Shown piece by piece: positions 50,316-59,459 of a DNA stretch of 64,000 nucleotides. The notes under the pieces were generated by a model. It was not told the origin of the DNA. It worked only from the letters and a program-made list of their open reading frames with translations, and made no database searches. This DNA comes from Holophaga foetida DSM 6591. Lineage in GTDB: Bacteria > Acidobacteriota > Holophagae > Holophagales > Holophagaceae. The DNA lies in the NCBI RefSeq assembly GCF_000242615.2, contig NZ_KI912268.1:3035271-3099270 (forward strand). Direction: 5' to 3'. A program made the position numbers and the translations under genes. The first letter of the stretch is position 1, and each line of letters begins with the position of its first letter.

Positions 50316-50507
50316 ATGTCCCGTCAGTGCGAAGTTTGCGGAAAGAAGCCCCAGTTCGGACACAACGTGTCCCACGCTAACAACATCACCAACCGCCGCT
50401 GGAATCCCAATCTTCAGAGCGTGCGTGCCCTGGTCAACGGTGTGCCCCGTCGCATCCGCGTCTGCACCTCCTGCCTCCAGGCCGGCAAGGTCGTCAAGAA
50501 CGTCTGA
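50316..50507 (+). CDS. rpmB: 50S ribosomal protein L28
   Basis: The 63-residue L28 starts [20 protein letters not shown] (GAGAGG upstream) and contains the CxxC pair at CEVC plus CTSC near the end, so it is the zinc-binding (C+) form. [18 protein letters not shown] is conserved. It is followed by a terminator and then tsaB. Confidence 0.97.
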   Translation: MSRQCEVCGKKPQFGHNVSHANNITNRRWNPNLQSVRALVNGVPRRIRVCTSCLQAGKVVKNV

Positions 50508-50528
50508 TTCCATTCGGCTGAACGGCCC

Positions 50529-50561
50529 AAGGCGGTTCCCGCGATCGTGGGGCCGCCTTTT
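50529..50561 (+). terminator. Intrinsic terminator after rpmB
   Basis: AAGGCGG pairs with CCGCCTT, with an inner CCC/GGG stem and an 8-nt loop, followed by TTTT. A bulge lies between the two stems. Confidence 0.7.
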
Positions 50562-50577
50562 CGCGTTGGAGGCGGCC

Positions 50578-51273
50578 ATGATTCTGGGCATCGATTCCAC
50601 GACGGAGCGCTTGCACCTCGCCCTTGTGGCGGGGGACCGGGCTTGGACGCGGGGGATTCCGGTGGGCCAGGGGCACAGCCACAGCCACGCATTGCTGCCG
50701 GCCATCAGCGAGTTGATGGCTGAGGCCGGGGCCGGTCCCGCCAGGCTCACAGGGGTGGCGGCCTGCGTTGGGCCCGGCGGCTTCACGTCCCTGCGGATCG
50801 GTGTGGCCACCGCTGAGGGCCTGGCTCTCACGGGGCTGCCCACATGGGGCTTTTCCGCTTTCGAGCTGCGGGCAAAGGCTCTTGGTGAGGCCGGTGTGCC
50901 CGGTCCCTTCTGGATCCTGCTGGATGGCCAGCGCCAGGAGGCCTTCGTCCAGAAATGGGGGGGGGCTGCCCTCAGCGAGGCCGAGAGGCGGCCCATGGCC
51001 TCCCTTCCGCATCACCTGGGTGGGCTGCCCTGGTGGGCGCCCCAGGCCTTTCATTCTCGCCTGGATCCAATTCTGGGGCCCTGTCCCATCAAGCTACCCG
51101 ACGAAGGGGATGCCACCCTCAGGGGGTTGGTGGCCCTTTGCCGGGAGCGGGTGGGTCAGGTGCCCGAATCCCCTCTGGTGCCCTTCTACCTTCGTGAAAC
51201 CGACGCCGAGGTCAACTTCCCGGCGGCCTCGACCCATCTCTCTCCCGCACTCCGTCAGGGGCTTGCCCGGTGA
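50578..51273 (+). CDS. tsaB: tRNA threonylcarbamoyladenosine biosynthesis protein TsaB
   Basis: TsaB is the partner of TsaD in making t6A37 in tRNAs that read ANN codons. The 231-residue product starts MILGIDSTTERLHLAL (TTGGAGG upstream). It has HSHALLPAISEL, GVAACVGPGGFTSLRIGVAT and GLALTGLPTWGFSAF. The nuclease-like C-terminal half is short. It overlaps rimI by GTGA, the usual tsaB-rimI pairing. Confidence 0.94.
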   Translation: MILGIDSTTERLHLALVAGDRAWTRGIPVGQGHSHSHALLPAISELMAEAGAGPARLTGVAACVGPGGFTSLRIGVATAEGLALTGLPTWGFSAFELRAKALGEAGVPGPFWILLDGQRQEAFVQKWGGAALSEAERRPMASLPHHLGGLPWWAPQAFHSRLDPILGPCPIKLPDEGDATLRGLVALCRERVGQVPESPLVPFYLRETDAEVNFPAASTHLSPALRQGLAR

Positions 51274-51683
51274 CTCGCATCCTGCCCTTGGGGCCGGGAT
51301 CGGAGCTGCCGACCTGGGTGGATGCCCTGGAGCAGAGCTGCTTCGCCCAAGTCTGGGGTTCCATGGCAGAGCATGAGCTGCTCTGGGGCTGCGGGGAAAA
51401 AGGCTTCGCTCGCTGGTCCGTATACCCGTCCCTGGGGGAGGCCGAGCTTTTGCGTATTGCTGTGGCCCCGGCCTCTCGCCGGGAAGGTGTGGGGCGTGCC
51501 CTGCTCAGGGTATCGGTCAAGGGGCTGCGGGAGCTGGGGATCGTGGAAGCTCGCCTTGAAGTGAGGGTCTCCAACAAAGCGGCCCGGACCCTTTATGAAT
51601 CCGAGGGCTGGAAGGTTCAGGGGCTGCGCAGGGCCTACTACCGGGATGGGGAAGACGCCGCCCTGTACCTGATCAAACTGTAG
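51270..51683 (+). CDS. rimI: Ribosomal-protein-alanine N-acetyltransferase (RimI-like GNAT)
   Basis: The 137-residue GNAT enzyme starts at GTG overlapping tsaB. It has the acetyl-CoA motif AELLRIAVAPASRREGVGRA (R/Q-x-x-G-x-G/A) and LEVRVSNKAARTLYESEGW. The N-terminal half is shorter than E. coli RimI but the position after tsaB supports the call. It acetylates S18 or another N-terminal alanine. Confidence 0.88.
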   Translation: MTRILPLGPGSELPTWVDALEQSCFAQVWGSMAEHELLWGCGEKGFARWSVYPSLGEAELLRIAVAPASRREGVGRALLRVSVKGLRELGIVEARLEVRVSNKAARTLYESEGWKVQGLRRAYYRDGEDAALYLIKL

Positions 51684-51959
51684 TTCAGCGCTTTGCGATG
51701 AACGAGTGGAGGCGCCATGCGCCCCTCGCGTTCCCGTAACTGGTGGCCTGCCTGTCTGACGGGGGCCTGGGCCGGAGGTGTCCCGGTGTGCGTATGGTAT
51801 GATGATTGCAAATCTTTTTATAACTATATTTAAATCCCAAAAGATGGGATTGGCTCCTTGTGTATCTGTGGGATTGGAACAAAATGGTGTACGGATTCCT
51901 GGATTTTATTTCATAATCAAAATCAATCAGCCTACGGGTCAAAATATGGAGGTTTAGTC

Positions 51960-53306
51960 GTGAGTCTTCAAACTCTTCCGAGTTTCCTGGAGCATGTCTC
52001 CAAACGCAATCCGGGTCAGCCTGAGTTCCTTCAGGCGGTTACGGAGGTGATGGAAAGCCTCTGGCCATTCATCCAGGAGAATCCCAAGTTCGCCGAAAAC
52101 GGTCTGCTGGACCGCCTTGTGGAGCCCGAGCGGGTCATCACGTTCCGGGTGGCCTGGGTGAACGACAAGGGTGAGGTCCAGATCAACCGTGGCTATCGCA
52201 TCCAGCACAGCTCCGCCATCGGCCCCTACAAGGGCGGACTCCGCTTCCATCCCTCCGTCAATCTGTCGATCCTGAAGTTCCTCGCCTTCGAGCAGACCTT
52301 CAAGAACTCCCTCACCACCCTGCCCATGGGTGGCGGAAAGGGAGGCTCGGACTTCGATCCCAAGGGCAAGAGCGACAACGAGGTCATGCGTTTCTGTCAA
52401 GCCTTCGTGACCGAACTCTTCCGCCACGTCGGTTCCGACACCGATGTTCCCGCCGGCGACATCGGCGTCGGTGGCCGCGAGGTTGGCTTCCTGACCGGCA
52501 TGATGAAGAAGCTCAGCAATCGTGCGGATTGCGTATTCACCGGGAAGGGCCTGAGCTTTGGAGGTTCCCTGATCCGTCCGGAAGCCACGGGCTACGGAAC
52601 GGTCTATATCGCCCAGGAAATGCTTAAGACCAAGGGGCGCAGCTTCGACGGCATGAAGGTGAGCGTTTCCGGCTCCGGCAACGTGGCCCAGTACGCTGTG
52701 GAGAAGGCCATGGCGCTGGGGGCCAAGGTCCTGACCGTCTCCGACTCCAGCGGGACCATCCTGGATGAGGCCGGTTTCACCCCCGAGAAGCTGGCCATCC
52801 TCATGGATGTGAAGAACAGCCTGCGTGGGCGCGTGGCCGACTATGCCAAGCGTGTCAGCGGCGTCAAGCTCCTGGAGGGCGTCCGCCCCTGGAACGTGCC
52901 TGTCGACGTGGCCCTCCCGTGTGCTGTCCAGAACGAGCTTGATGGCAACGATGCCGCCACCCTGCTGAAGAACGGCGCTGTCTGCGTGGCTGAGGGCGCC
53001 AACATGCCCTGCACCCTCGATGCGGTCAAGGTCTTCGAGGACAACCGGGTGCTCTACGTGCCCGGCAAGGCCAGCAACGCTGGCGGTGTGGCCACCTCCG
53101 GTCTGGAGATGAGCCAGAACGCCATGCGCCTCTCCTGGACTCGGGAAGAGGTCGACGCCCGTCTCCACGGCATCATGTGCAGCATCCACGAGGCCTGCTG
53201 CCAGTACGGCCGCCGCGCTGATGGCACGGTCAGCTACGTGAACGGCGCCAATGTGGCCGGCTTCGTCAAGGTCGCTGACGCCATGATCGCCCAGGGCGTC
53301 ATCTGA
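51960..53306 (+). CDS. gdhA: NADP-specific glutamate dehydrogenase
   Basis: The 448-residue hexameric enzyme aminates 2-oxoglutarate. It starts at GTG 51960 (VSLQTLPSFLEHVSKRNP) with GGAGG seven bases upstream; the 34-codon upstream extension is not used. Signatures are GPYKGGLRFHPSVN, LTTLPMGGGKGGSDFDPKGK, DVPAGDIGVGGREVGFL, the Rossmann VSGSGNVAQYAVEKA and VPGKASNAGGVATSGLEMSQN. The 276-bp region in front is AT-rich (for example TTTTTATAACTATATTTAAAT at 51812-51832) and must contain its promoter, but no element is clear. A 20-bp terminator stem follows. Confidence 0.96.
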   Translation: MSLQTLPSFLEHVSKRNPGQPEFLQAVTEVMESLWPFIQENPKFAENGLLDRLVEPERVITFRVAWVNDKGEVQINRGYRIQHSSAIGPYKGGLRFHPSVNLSILKFLAFEQTFKNSLTTLPMGGGKGGSDFDPKGKSDNEVMRFCQAFVTELFRHVGSDTDVPAGDIGVGGREVGFLTGMMKKLSNRADCVFTGKGLSFGGSLIRPEATGYGTVYIAQEMLKTKGRSFDGMKVSVSGSGNVAQYAVEKAMALGAKVLTVSDSSGTILDEAGFTPEKLAILMDVKNSLRGRVADYAKRVSGVKLLEGVRPWNVPVDVALPCAVQNELDGNDAATLLKNGAVCVAEGANMPCTLDAVKVFEDNRVLYVPGKASNAGGVATSGLEMSQNAMRLSWTREEVDARLHGIMCSIHEACCQYGRRADGTVSYVNGANVAGFVKVADAMIAQGVI

Positions 53307-53313
53307 GCTTCCT

Positions 53314-53356
53314 AAACCAAGAGAACCCCGGGCATAGCCCGGGGTTCTCTTGGTTT
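53314..53356. terminator. Bidirectional terminator between gdhA and the cold-shock gene
   Basis: A perfect 20-bp inverted repeat (53314-53333 with 53337-53356) has a 3-nt loop, ATA. The core is GAGAACCCCGGGC. It is flanked by A and T runs on both strands. Confidence 0.96.
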
Positions 53357-53370
53357 TAGATCGAGTGGAA

Positions 53371-53574
53371 CTAGATCTTCTGGACGTTGGTGGCCTGGGG
53401 GCCCTTCTGGCCCTGGCCTACCTGGAAGCTGACGCGCTGATTCTCGTCCAGGGTGCGGAACCCTGACGTTTCGATGGAGGAATGGTGCACGAAGAGGTCC
53501 GTGCCACCTTCATCGGGGGTGATGAATCCGAAACCCTTTTCTGCGTTGAACCACTTGACGGTGCCTTGAGCCAT
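53371..53574 (-). CDS. Cold-shock protein, CspA family
   Basis: The 67-residue OB-fold protein starts [20 protein letters not shown] with the RNP1-type KGFGFI and RNP2-type DLFVHHSSI motifs. The end [14 protein letters not shown] is typical. It binds RNA or single-stranded DNA as an RNA chaperone. The leader, from about 53666 to 53575 if the candidate -10 is right, would be about 90 nt. Regulation by RNA folding is likely for this family. Confidence 0.97.
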   Translation of the reverse strand: MAQGTVKWFNAEKGFGFITPDEGGTDLFVHHSSIETSGFRTLDENQRVSFQVGQGQKGPQATNVQKI

Positions 53575-53672
53575 GACGACTTCCTGTTCTTGTACCTGGA
53601 GGTGTATGCATTGTTCCTTCCAGGCAAGTAGGCAACGCTTTTTGGGGTCCGCACAATAGGCGGGTAGCCCTC

Positions 53673-53678
53673 AGTATA
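53673..53678 (-). promoter_or_regulatory. Candidate -10 element for the cold-shock gene
   Basis: TATACT on the minus strand, in the AT-rich region upstream of the cold-shock ATG. No convincing -35 element is visible at 17 bp. Confidence 0.35.
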
Positions 53679-53783
53679 CGGTATTTCTGTCTCCTGATTT
53701 TAAAAAATCGATGTAACCGTTCGTCTCCTATCGAGGACGCCACCGTTCCATACTGGATGGCCCCAGGAAGGAGTCGTACAGGT

Positions 53784-54773
53784 ATGGGAAAACGAAAACC
53801 AGTGGTAGTGAAGAAGGCCGAGCCTGGGAGTGATTCGAAGGGCTTGCACCCCCGGAACCCGCACCGGGGACGCTACGACTTCGGTAGCCTTGTGAGGAGC
53901 TGCCCGGAACTGGGGCCTTTCGTTGCGGTGAACCCGTACGGGGACCTGTCGACCGATTTTGCCAATCCACAGGCTGTCAGGGCCCTGAACAAGGCCCTGC
54001 TGAAGCACGTCTATGGGGTGGAGCACTGGGAGATTCCGGCGGAGTTCCTCTGTCCCCCCATTCCGGGCCGGGCGGACTACATCCATCACCTCGCGGATCT
54101 CCTGGGCTCCTGCCATGGCGGCGCCATCCCGAAGGGGGGCAGCATCCGGGTTCTGGATATCGGCGTCGGAGCCAACTGCATCTATCCGATCCTGGGGCAT
54201 TGCGAGTACGGATGGCGTTTCGTGGGTTCGGATATCGATGCCAGAGGGCTGGCCGCCGCGAAGAACATTCTCCATTACAACCCAGGGCTTGCCACAGCGA
54301 TCGAATTGCGGCGCCAGGATACCCCTGAAAGGATCTTCAGCGGGGTCGTGAAGGCAGATGAGGTCTTCGAACTCTCGATGTGCAATCCCCCCTTTCACGC
54401 CTCTCTCAGGGAGGCACGGGAGGGCACCCTGCGGAAGTGGCGGAACCTGGGGCGGGAGGCCGGCGAAAGGAAGGCTCCTGTGCTGAACTTCGGAGGGCAG
54501 GGAGCAGAGCTGTGGTGCTCAGGCGGCGAAGCTGCCTTCGTGCGGCGGATGATTGAGGAGAGCGCTGGTATTCCGACCCGCTGCCTCTGGTTCACAAGCC
54601 TTGTCTCCAAATCCGCCAGCCTCCCGGGGCTGCGGGCGGCGCTGAAGCAGGCGGGAGCCACGGAGTTCCGAACCATCGAGATGGCTCAGGGGCAGAAGAA
54701 AAGCCGGATCCTCGCCTGGACCTTCATTGGTCCGGAGGAGCGCAAATCCTGGGCTGCGGGATGGGAAGTCTGA
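53784..54773 (+). CDS. rlmF: 23S rRNA (adenine-1618-N6)-methyltransferase RlmF
   Basis: RlmF methylates A1618 of 23S rRNA. The 329-residue product starts [15 protein letters not shown] at ATG 53784; AAGGAG is 10 nt upstream. It has the start-domain [15 protein letters not shown], then [16 protein letters not shown], the SAM-binding [15 protein letters not shown] and the catalytic [13 protein letters not shown] (NPPF). A basic N-terminus (KRKPVVVKK) fits rRNA binding. It lies alone, divergent from the cold-shock gene. Confidence 0.93.
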   Translation: MGKRKPVVVKKAEPGSDSKGLHPRNPHRGRYDFGSLVRSCPELGPFVAVNPYGDLSTDFANPQAVRALNKALLKHVYGVEHWEIPAEFLCPPIPGRADYIHHLADLLGSCHGGAIPKGGSIRVLDIGVGANCIYPILGHCEYGWRFVGSDIDARGLAAAKNILHYNPGLATAIELRRQDTPERIFSGVVKADEVFELSMCNPPFHASLREAREGTLRKWRNLGREAGERKAPVLNFGGQGAELWCSGGEAAFVRRMIEESAGIPTRCLWFTSLVSKSASLPGLRAALKQAGATEFRTIEMAQGQKKSRILAWTFIGPEERKSWAAGWEV

Positions 54774-54816
54774 TGCTGCCTGTGCGAATGGCCGCTCATG
54801 CCATTCCTGGACAGTC

Positions 54817-55113
54817 TCAGACCAGCAGGGAGATGACCGCCCCCACTTTGGCAGCGGCTCCAAGCCACTTGCCGGCGGTGTAGGCGCTGTCCGTCTCGGC
54901 AGCCTGCTCATCGGGCTCATCGAGGTCCAATGCACCGTAAGCGAAGGACTTCAGGTTGGAGGCATCCTCTGCGACCTGGGCCTCCCCGTCAGCCGAGGCC
55001 GTGGTGGCAGCGCTCGCCTGGGCATCCGTCTTCTGTTCCCCGGCAGCTTTTTTGGGCTCAAGGGTCCGATCCATCGCTGGATTGAGCGTCGCGCCTGTCC
55101 GGGTGATCTCCAT
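54817..55113 (-). CDS. Small uncharacterised protein
   Basis: The 98-residue product starts MEITRTGATLNPAMDRTLEP with GAGG six bases upstream. It is alanine-, aspartate- and threonine-rich, largely disordered, with a short hydrophobic C-terminus (GKWLGAAAKVGAVISLLV). I do not recognise a family. It is convergent with rlmF (43-bp gap) and lies upstream of nothing else on this strand. Real coding is supported by the ribosome site but not certain. Confidence 0.55.
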   Translation of the reverse strand: MEITRTGATLNPAMDRTLEPKKAAGEQKTDAQASAATTASADGEAQVAEDASNLKSFAYGALDLDEPDEQAAETDSAYTAGKWLGAAAKVGAVISLLV

Positions 55114-55225
55114 TGAATGCCTCACTTGCTTGGGTGGTGGACTACCTTCCAATCATCGGCAGGGATTGGAAAAACCTCAGTGATTTTTTTGAGAAATCTT
55201 CCAAGGGCCTTCGGGAGTCCATCTG

Positions 55226-55591
55226 CTACCTCGCATTCCTCCAGGGACCCACGTTGTATACCAAGGCAAATCCCGCGGAGTTCAGGATCCGCTTGGCTCT
55301 GGAGCTTCTTGCTCCACTTGCGCAGCAGGCGAGGATGGGGCGCGCGGGGTCCAGCTCTTTCAGCCTGTCCGGGAGTTCGTTCAGCGGTATGTTGAGGCTT
55401 CCGGCCACATGGCCATCAGCAAACTCGGCCTGGGTGCGCACATCGAGCACCAGGGCATTGCGGCGCTTGAGCTCGGCAAGTTCCTCCACGTTCAAACCCC
55501 CGGTAAATCCCCGGAACGCCCCAAGCAGAACCCGCAGGACAAACAGCGCCAGAAAGATGAGGACGATGAGGCGGATGGCGGAATAGAGCAC
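55226..55591 (-). CDS. Membrane-anchored rhodanese-like protein
   Basis: The 121-residue product has one N-terminal membrane helix (about 5-24), then a single rhodanese domain: LVLDVRTQAEFADGHVAGSL and the active-site loop CASGARS with the catalytic cysteine. It starts at GTG. Rhodaneses move sulfane sulfur. It is the last gene of the arsR-tolC-MFP-RND-DUF2892-thioredoxin set, 2 bp after the thioredoxin stop. Confidence 0.88.
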   Translation of the reverse strand: MLYSAIRLIVLIFLALFVLRVLLGAFRGFTGGLNVEELAELKRRNALVLDVRTQAEFADGHVAGSLNIPLNELPDRLKELDPARPILACCASGARSSRAKRILNSAGFALVYNVGPWRNAR

Positions 55592-55593
55592 GG

Positions 55594-56013
55594 CTAGTTC
55601 TCAAGGGCACTGGTGAGGGTCGCCGCCTGTTGGACACCTGTGAACCGTTGGATCTCCTGTCCCTTCCTGAAGACGATCAGGGTGGGGATGGCCCGGATGT
55701 CGAAGCGCTTGGCCAGAGCCGCTTCTTCGTCCACATTCACCTTGCCCACGACGGCACGATCCCCGATCTGGGCGGCGGCCTCCTCAAGGATGGGGCCCTG
55801 GGTTCGGCAGGGACCACACCATGGGGCCCAGAAATCCACCAGGACAGGCTTCTCCTGGCCCAGGGCCCCCTCGAAGGAAGCGGTGGTCAGGTGGAGCACT
55901 CCGCTTGTCGAAGGGGTGGAGGGGCGGGGGGGGCTGCTCCGGTTACAGCCCGGGAAGAGCATAAGGATGCCCAGGGCGAAGAGGGTGGCTTTGAGTTCAG
56001 CTCGCTTGGTCAT
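55594..56013 (-). CDS. Thioredoxin-fold lipoprotein
   Basis: The 139-residue product starts MTKRAELKATLFALGILMLF and has the lipobox LFPGC (Cys about residue 23), so it is predicted to be a membrane-anchored lipoprotein. The thioredoxin domain has DFWAPWCGPCRTQGPILEE with the active CGPC, VNVDEEAALAKRFDIRAIPT (cis-proline) and the final GVQQAATLTSALE. It lies between DUF2892 and rhodanese genes, so it could pass electrons to, or handle thiols with, the adjacent rhodanese. Confidence 0.9.
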   Translation of the reverse strand: MTKRAELKATLFALGILMLFPGCNRSSPPRPSTPSTSGVLHLTTASFEGALGQEKPVLVDFWAPWCGPCRTQGPILEEAAAQIGDRAVVGKVNVDEEAALAKRFDIRAIPTLIVFRKGQEIQRFTGVQQAATLTSALEN

Positions 56014-56021
56014 GGGAATCA

Positions 56022-56228
56022 CTATAATCCGCAGGCACCATCTTTGGGTACGCCCAGCTTGACCAGGATCCTGGTCCCGAGGCACCAGTTGGTGAGACCG
56101 CTCTGGAAGAGGTTCAATCCGACAAAGACCGTGAGCCAGAGCCAATAGGGGCTGTGCCAGTGGGCCAGGGCTAGGCTGGCGAGGATGAGGGTGCCCGCGA
56201 AAGTGTGTACGATGCGGTCGGCATTCAT
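56022..56228 (-). CDS. DUF2892 family small membrane protein
   Basis: The 68-residue product has two transmembrane helices and the family pattern NADRIVHTFAGTLILASLAL, FVGLNLFQSGLTNWC and ILVKLGVPKDGAC. DUF2892 domains are often next to or fused with rhodanese (as in YgaP), which matches this operon. Cysteines at WCLGT and GAC are conserved features of the family. It lies 9 bp after the RND gene. Confidence 0.88.
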   Translation of the reverse strand: MNADRIVHTFAGTLILASLALAHWHSPYWLWLTVFVGLNLFQSGLTNWCLGTRILVKLGVPKDGACGL

Positions 56229-56237
56229 TTTGACCTC

Positions 56238-59200
56238 CTAATCATTGGACGCAGGAAGGGAGCCCTGGCGACGGAGTTCCTCGGCACGCCCCCGGCGGGC
56301 CACGAGGTAGTAGAGAACGGGCACGGCAAGACGGGAAAGTACCGTGGCGGCCACTTCTCCAGCCATGAGGCTGATGGCGAGGCCCTGGAAGATGGGATCC
56401 GCCAGCATCACCGAGGAGCCCACCATGACTGCGGCGGCGGTGAGGAGCATGGGGCGGAATCGCACCACGCCTGCTTCCTCCACGGCGTGCTCCAGGGTGG
56501 CTCCCTCCCGGAGCTTCAGCTCGATGAAGTCCACCAGGATGATGCTGTTGCGCACGATGATGCCGGCCCCGGCGATGAAGCCGATCATGCTGGTGGCAGT
56601 GAAGAAAGCTCCCAGGAGCCCATGGGCGGGGATGATGCCGATGAGGGAGAGGGGGATGGGTACCAGGATGACCCAGGGCACCGTGAAGCTTTCGAACCAG
56701 CCCACCACCAGCACGAAGATTAGTACCAGCACGGCGGCGAAGGCCAGGCCCAGATCCCGGAAGACCTCCAGGGTGATGTGCCACTCGCCGTCCCACTTCA
56801 TGATCAGGTTCTCGGTGTTTTCTGGGTGGGCCAGACCCAGGCGGGCGACGGGCTTCCCATCGGTGCCCTTGAGGGCGTCGATCTTCTTGTTGAGGGCGGC
56901 CAGGGCGTAGACCGGGCTTTCGATGGTGCCCGCCAGGTCCCCGAAGACGTAGCTCACGGGCATCAGGTTCTTGTGGAAGATGGCGGCATTCTCATGCCCC
57001 TGCTCCACCTGCACCAGTTCGGAGACGGGTACTGCACCCCGGGCGCCGGGGACCGTGAGTTGAAGGAGGCTGTCCAGGTGCTGACGGGCGGTTTCGGGCA
57101 GTTGGAGGATGACCGGAACCTGAGCCGCGCCTTTCAGGACATGGAAGGTGCCCAGCTCATGGCCCTGGCCCGCCAGATAGAGGGTCTGGACCACGTGATT
57201 GGGGGCTACGCCGTGGAGGGCGGCTTTCTCCCGGTCCAGCACCAAGCTGATTTTGGGGGAAGTGGGGTTGAGGGTGGAATCCACATCCACCACGCCGTCC
57301 ACGCTCTTGAAGGCCCCCAGGATCTCTCTGGAGAGACGCTCCCGCTCCTGCTCTGTGGGGCCGTAGACCTCTGCCACGAGGGTGTCCATGACCGGCGGAC
57401 CCGGGGGGATCTCCACCAGCTTCAAACGGGTGCCAACGGGCATGGGGAGCCTCAGGAGTTCGGGGCGCAGGCGCATGACGATGGCGTGGCTCTGCTCCTT
57501 CCGGTCCCCCTTGGGCACGAGGTTCACCTGGATATCGGCCATCTCGGCCTCCTGGCGCAGGAAGCTGTGGCGCACCATCCCCACGAAGGTGAAGGGGGCC
57601 GCGTCTCCGGCGTAGACCTGGACATCCTTGACCACGCTCTCCTGCATGAGGCGCCGGGCCAGGGTCTGGGCTGCGGCCATGGCGTCTTCCCGGGGAGTAC
57701 CCGCCGGGAGATCGAGCTGCACCATGAATTCCGACTTGTTGTCGAAGGGCAGCATCTTGACCTTCACCAACCCGAAGCCCACCAGGGAGAGGACTCCGGC
57801 GAAGAGCGCCAGCACACCCGCGAAGAAGGCCAGGCGGACCCTGGGCTTCAGGAGCAGGGCCTCCATGACCCTGCGATAGAGGCGGGTGCTCCAGTCCTCG
57901 GGCTTCGTCTCCACGGCGGCGGTTTCGGCGGCGTGGCCCTCTTTCCTGAAGACCTTCATGGCGGCCCAGGGGCTGATGATGAAGGCGATGGCCAGACTGA
58001 AGATCATGGCCAGGGAGGCCCCGATGGGGATGGGGCGCATGTAGGGGCCCATCATGCCCCGGACAAAACCCATGGGCAGGATGGCGGCGATGACCGCAAA
58101 GGTGGCCAGGATGGTGGGGTTGCCGACCTCGTCCACTGCCTCCACCACGATGCGGGCGAAGGTGTTATGCTGCCCAGGAAGATGCATGTGGCGGTGGATG
58201 TTCTCGACCACGACAATCGCGTCGTCCACCAGGATGCCGATGGAGAAGATGAGCGCGAAGAGGGTGACCCGGTTCAGGGTGTAGCCCAGGAGGTAGGTAA
58301 GGAGCAGGGTGAGGGCCAGGGTCACCGGGACAGCCACACCGACGACGACCGCCGAGCGCCAGCCCATGGCGAGGCCGATGAGGGCGATGACGCTGAGGGT
58401 GGCGATCAGGAGATGCTCGATGAGCTCGTTGGACTTCTCACCGGCGGTCTCGCCATAGTTCCTGGTCACCGTGAGCTGGAGTTCCCGGGGCACCAGACCG
58501 CCCCGGAGGGCCTCCACTTTGGCCAGGACCTTTTCCGACAGGGCGGTGGCGTTGGTGCCCGCCCGTTTGGAGAGGGTCAGGCTCACGGCGCTCTGGAAAG
58601 AGCCCTTGGTGCCGTAGGCCACCAGGGGCGGTGTGGGTTCAGGTCCATCGGTGACCGTGGCCACGTCTCCCAGGTAGATGGGACGCTGGTTGCGCACCGC
58701 CACCACCAGGCGCTTGATTTCGGAGGAGTCCAGCATGAAGTCCGTGCCCTCCAGGGCCGTACGCTGGCCCCGGTCCACCAGGGCTCCGGCGGGGAGCTGG
58801 GCATCGGCGGCCATGAGGGCGGGCTGGAGTTCGGCCAGGGAGAGGCCGAGGCTGCGCAGGCGATCGGGATCGGGCTCAATGCGCACCACCCGGCGCGCGC
58901 CGCCTACGACCTTCACCTGGGCGGTGTCCGGCACATGGGAAAGCTCCTTGCCCAGCTCGTCGGCCATGGCCCGGAGCTGGCCCGAGCTCTGGTTCTCTCC
59001 GTGCAGGGTGAGCACCAGGAAGGGGACGTCATCGATGGTCTGGAGCCGCACCAGGGGCTTCATGGCCTGGACCGGCAGGATCTCGGGGTGGGCGTCCACC
59101 TCCTGGTGGACCTTCGCCAGACTGGGTTCCTGGGGCTCGTTGACCTTGAATCGCACCGTGATGAGGGCCATGCCCGGGCGGCTGGTGCTGTAGACGTACT

Positions 59201-59459
59201 CCACCCCGGGGATGCCCCAGAGGCGCTTCTCCAGGGGGGTGGTGACCTGGCTTTCGATCTCCCGGGGGCTGGCGCCGGGGTAGGGGACGTAGAGGTCCAC
59301 CATGGGCACCACGATCTGGGGTTCCTCCTCCCGGGGGGTGAGGGCCACCGCCAGGAAGCCCAGCAGAAGGGCGGCCAGCACCAGGAGGGGTGTCAGCTTG
59401 CTTCGGAGGAAGGTCCGGGCCAAACGTCCTGCCAGGCCCAGCTTGAGCTTGTCGATCAT
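56238..59459 (-). CDS. RND efflux permease (AcrB/CusA superfamily)
   Basis: This 1073-residue inner-membrane pump has 12 transmembrane segments and two large periplasmic loops. It shows FLAVALTPREEEPQIVVPMV at the N-terminus, YPGASPREIESQVTTPLE and the proton-relay pair GILVDDAIVVVENIHRHMH in TM4. PWVILVPIPLSLIGIIPAHG and ARRGRAEELRRQ close it. The EEEPQI subgroup is not clearly HAE1 or CzcA-like, so the substrate is undetermined. It overlaps the MFP gene by 4 bp and is followed by DUF2892, thioredoxin and rhodanese genes, suggesting that thiol or sulfur stress is relevant. Confidence 0.95.
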   Translation of the reverse strand: MIDKLKLGLAGRLARTFLRSKLTPLLVLAALLLGFLAVALTPREEEPQIVVPMVDLYVPYPGASPREIESQVTTPLEKRLWGIPGVEYVYSTSRPGMALITVRFKVNEPQEPSLAKVHQEVDAHPEILPVQAMKPLVRLQTIDDVPFLVLTLHGENQSSGQLRAMADELGKELSHVPDTAQVKVVGGARRVVRIEPDPDRLRSLGLSLAELQPALMAADAQLPAGALVDRGQRTALEGTDFMLDSSEIKRLVVAVRNQRPIYLGDVATVTDGPEPTPPLVAYGTKGSFQSAVSLTLSKRAGTNATALSEKVLAKVEALRGGLVPRELQLTVTRNYGETAGEKSNELIEHLLIATLSVIALIGLAMGWRSAVVVGVAVPVTLALTLLLTYLLGYTLNRVTLFALIFSIGILVDDAIVVVENIHRHMHLPGQHNTFARIVVEAVDEVGNPTILATFAVIAAILPMGFVRGMMGPYMRPIPIGASLAMIFSLAIAFIISPWAAMKVFRKEGHAAETAAVETKPEDWSTRLYRRVMEALLLKPRVRLAFFAGVLALFAGVLSLVGFGLVKVKMLPFDNKSEFMVQLDLPAGTPREDAMAAAQTLARRLMQESVVKDVQVYAGDAAPFTFVGMVRHSFLRQEAEMADIQVNLVPKGDRKEQSHAIVMRLRPELLRLPMPVGTRLKLVEIPPGPPVMDTLVAEVYGPTEQERERLSREILGAFKSVDGVVDVDSTLNPTSPKISLVLDREKAALHGVAPNHVVQTLYLAGQGHELGTFHVLKGAAQVPVILQLPETARQHLDSLLQLTVPGARGAVPVSELVQVEQGHENAAIFHKNLMPVSYVFGDLAGTIESPVYALAALNKKIDALKGTDGKPVARLGLAHPENTENLIMKWDGEWHITLEVFRDLGLAFAAVLVLIFVLVVGWFESFTVPWVILVPIPLSLIGIIPAHGLLGAFFTATSMIGFIAGAGIIVRNSIILVDFIELKLREGATLEHAVEEAGVVRFRPMLLTAAAVMVGSSVMLADPIFQGLAISLMAGEVAATVLSRLAVPVLYYLVARRGRAEELRRQGSLPASND

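Noticed and set aside
51780..51959. Riboswitch or sigma-54 promoter upstream of gdhA
   Set aside because: The region is AT-rich, but no TGGCAC-N5-TTGC pattern or recognisable conserved RNA fold was found by eye.
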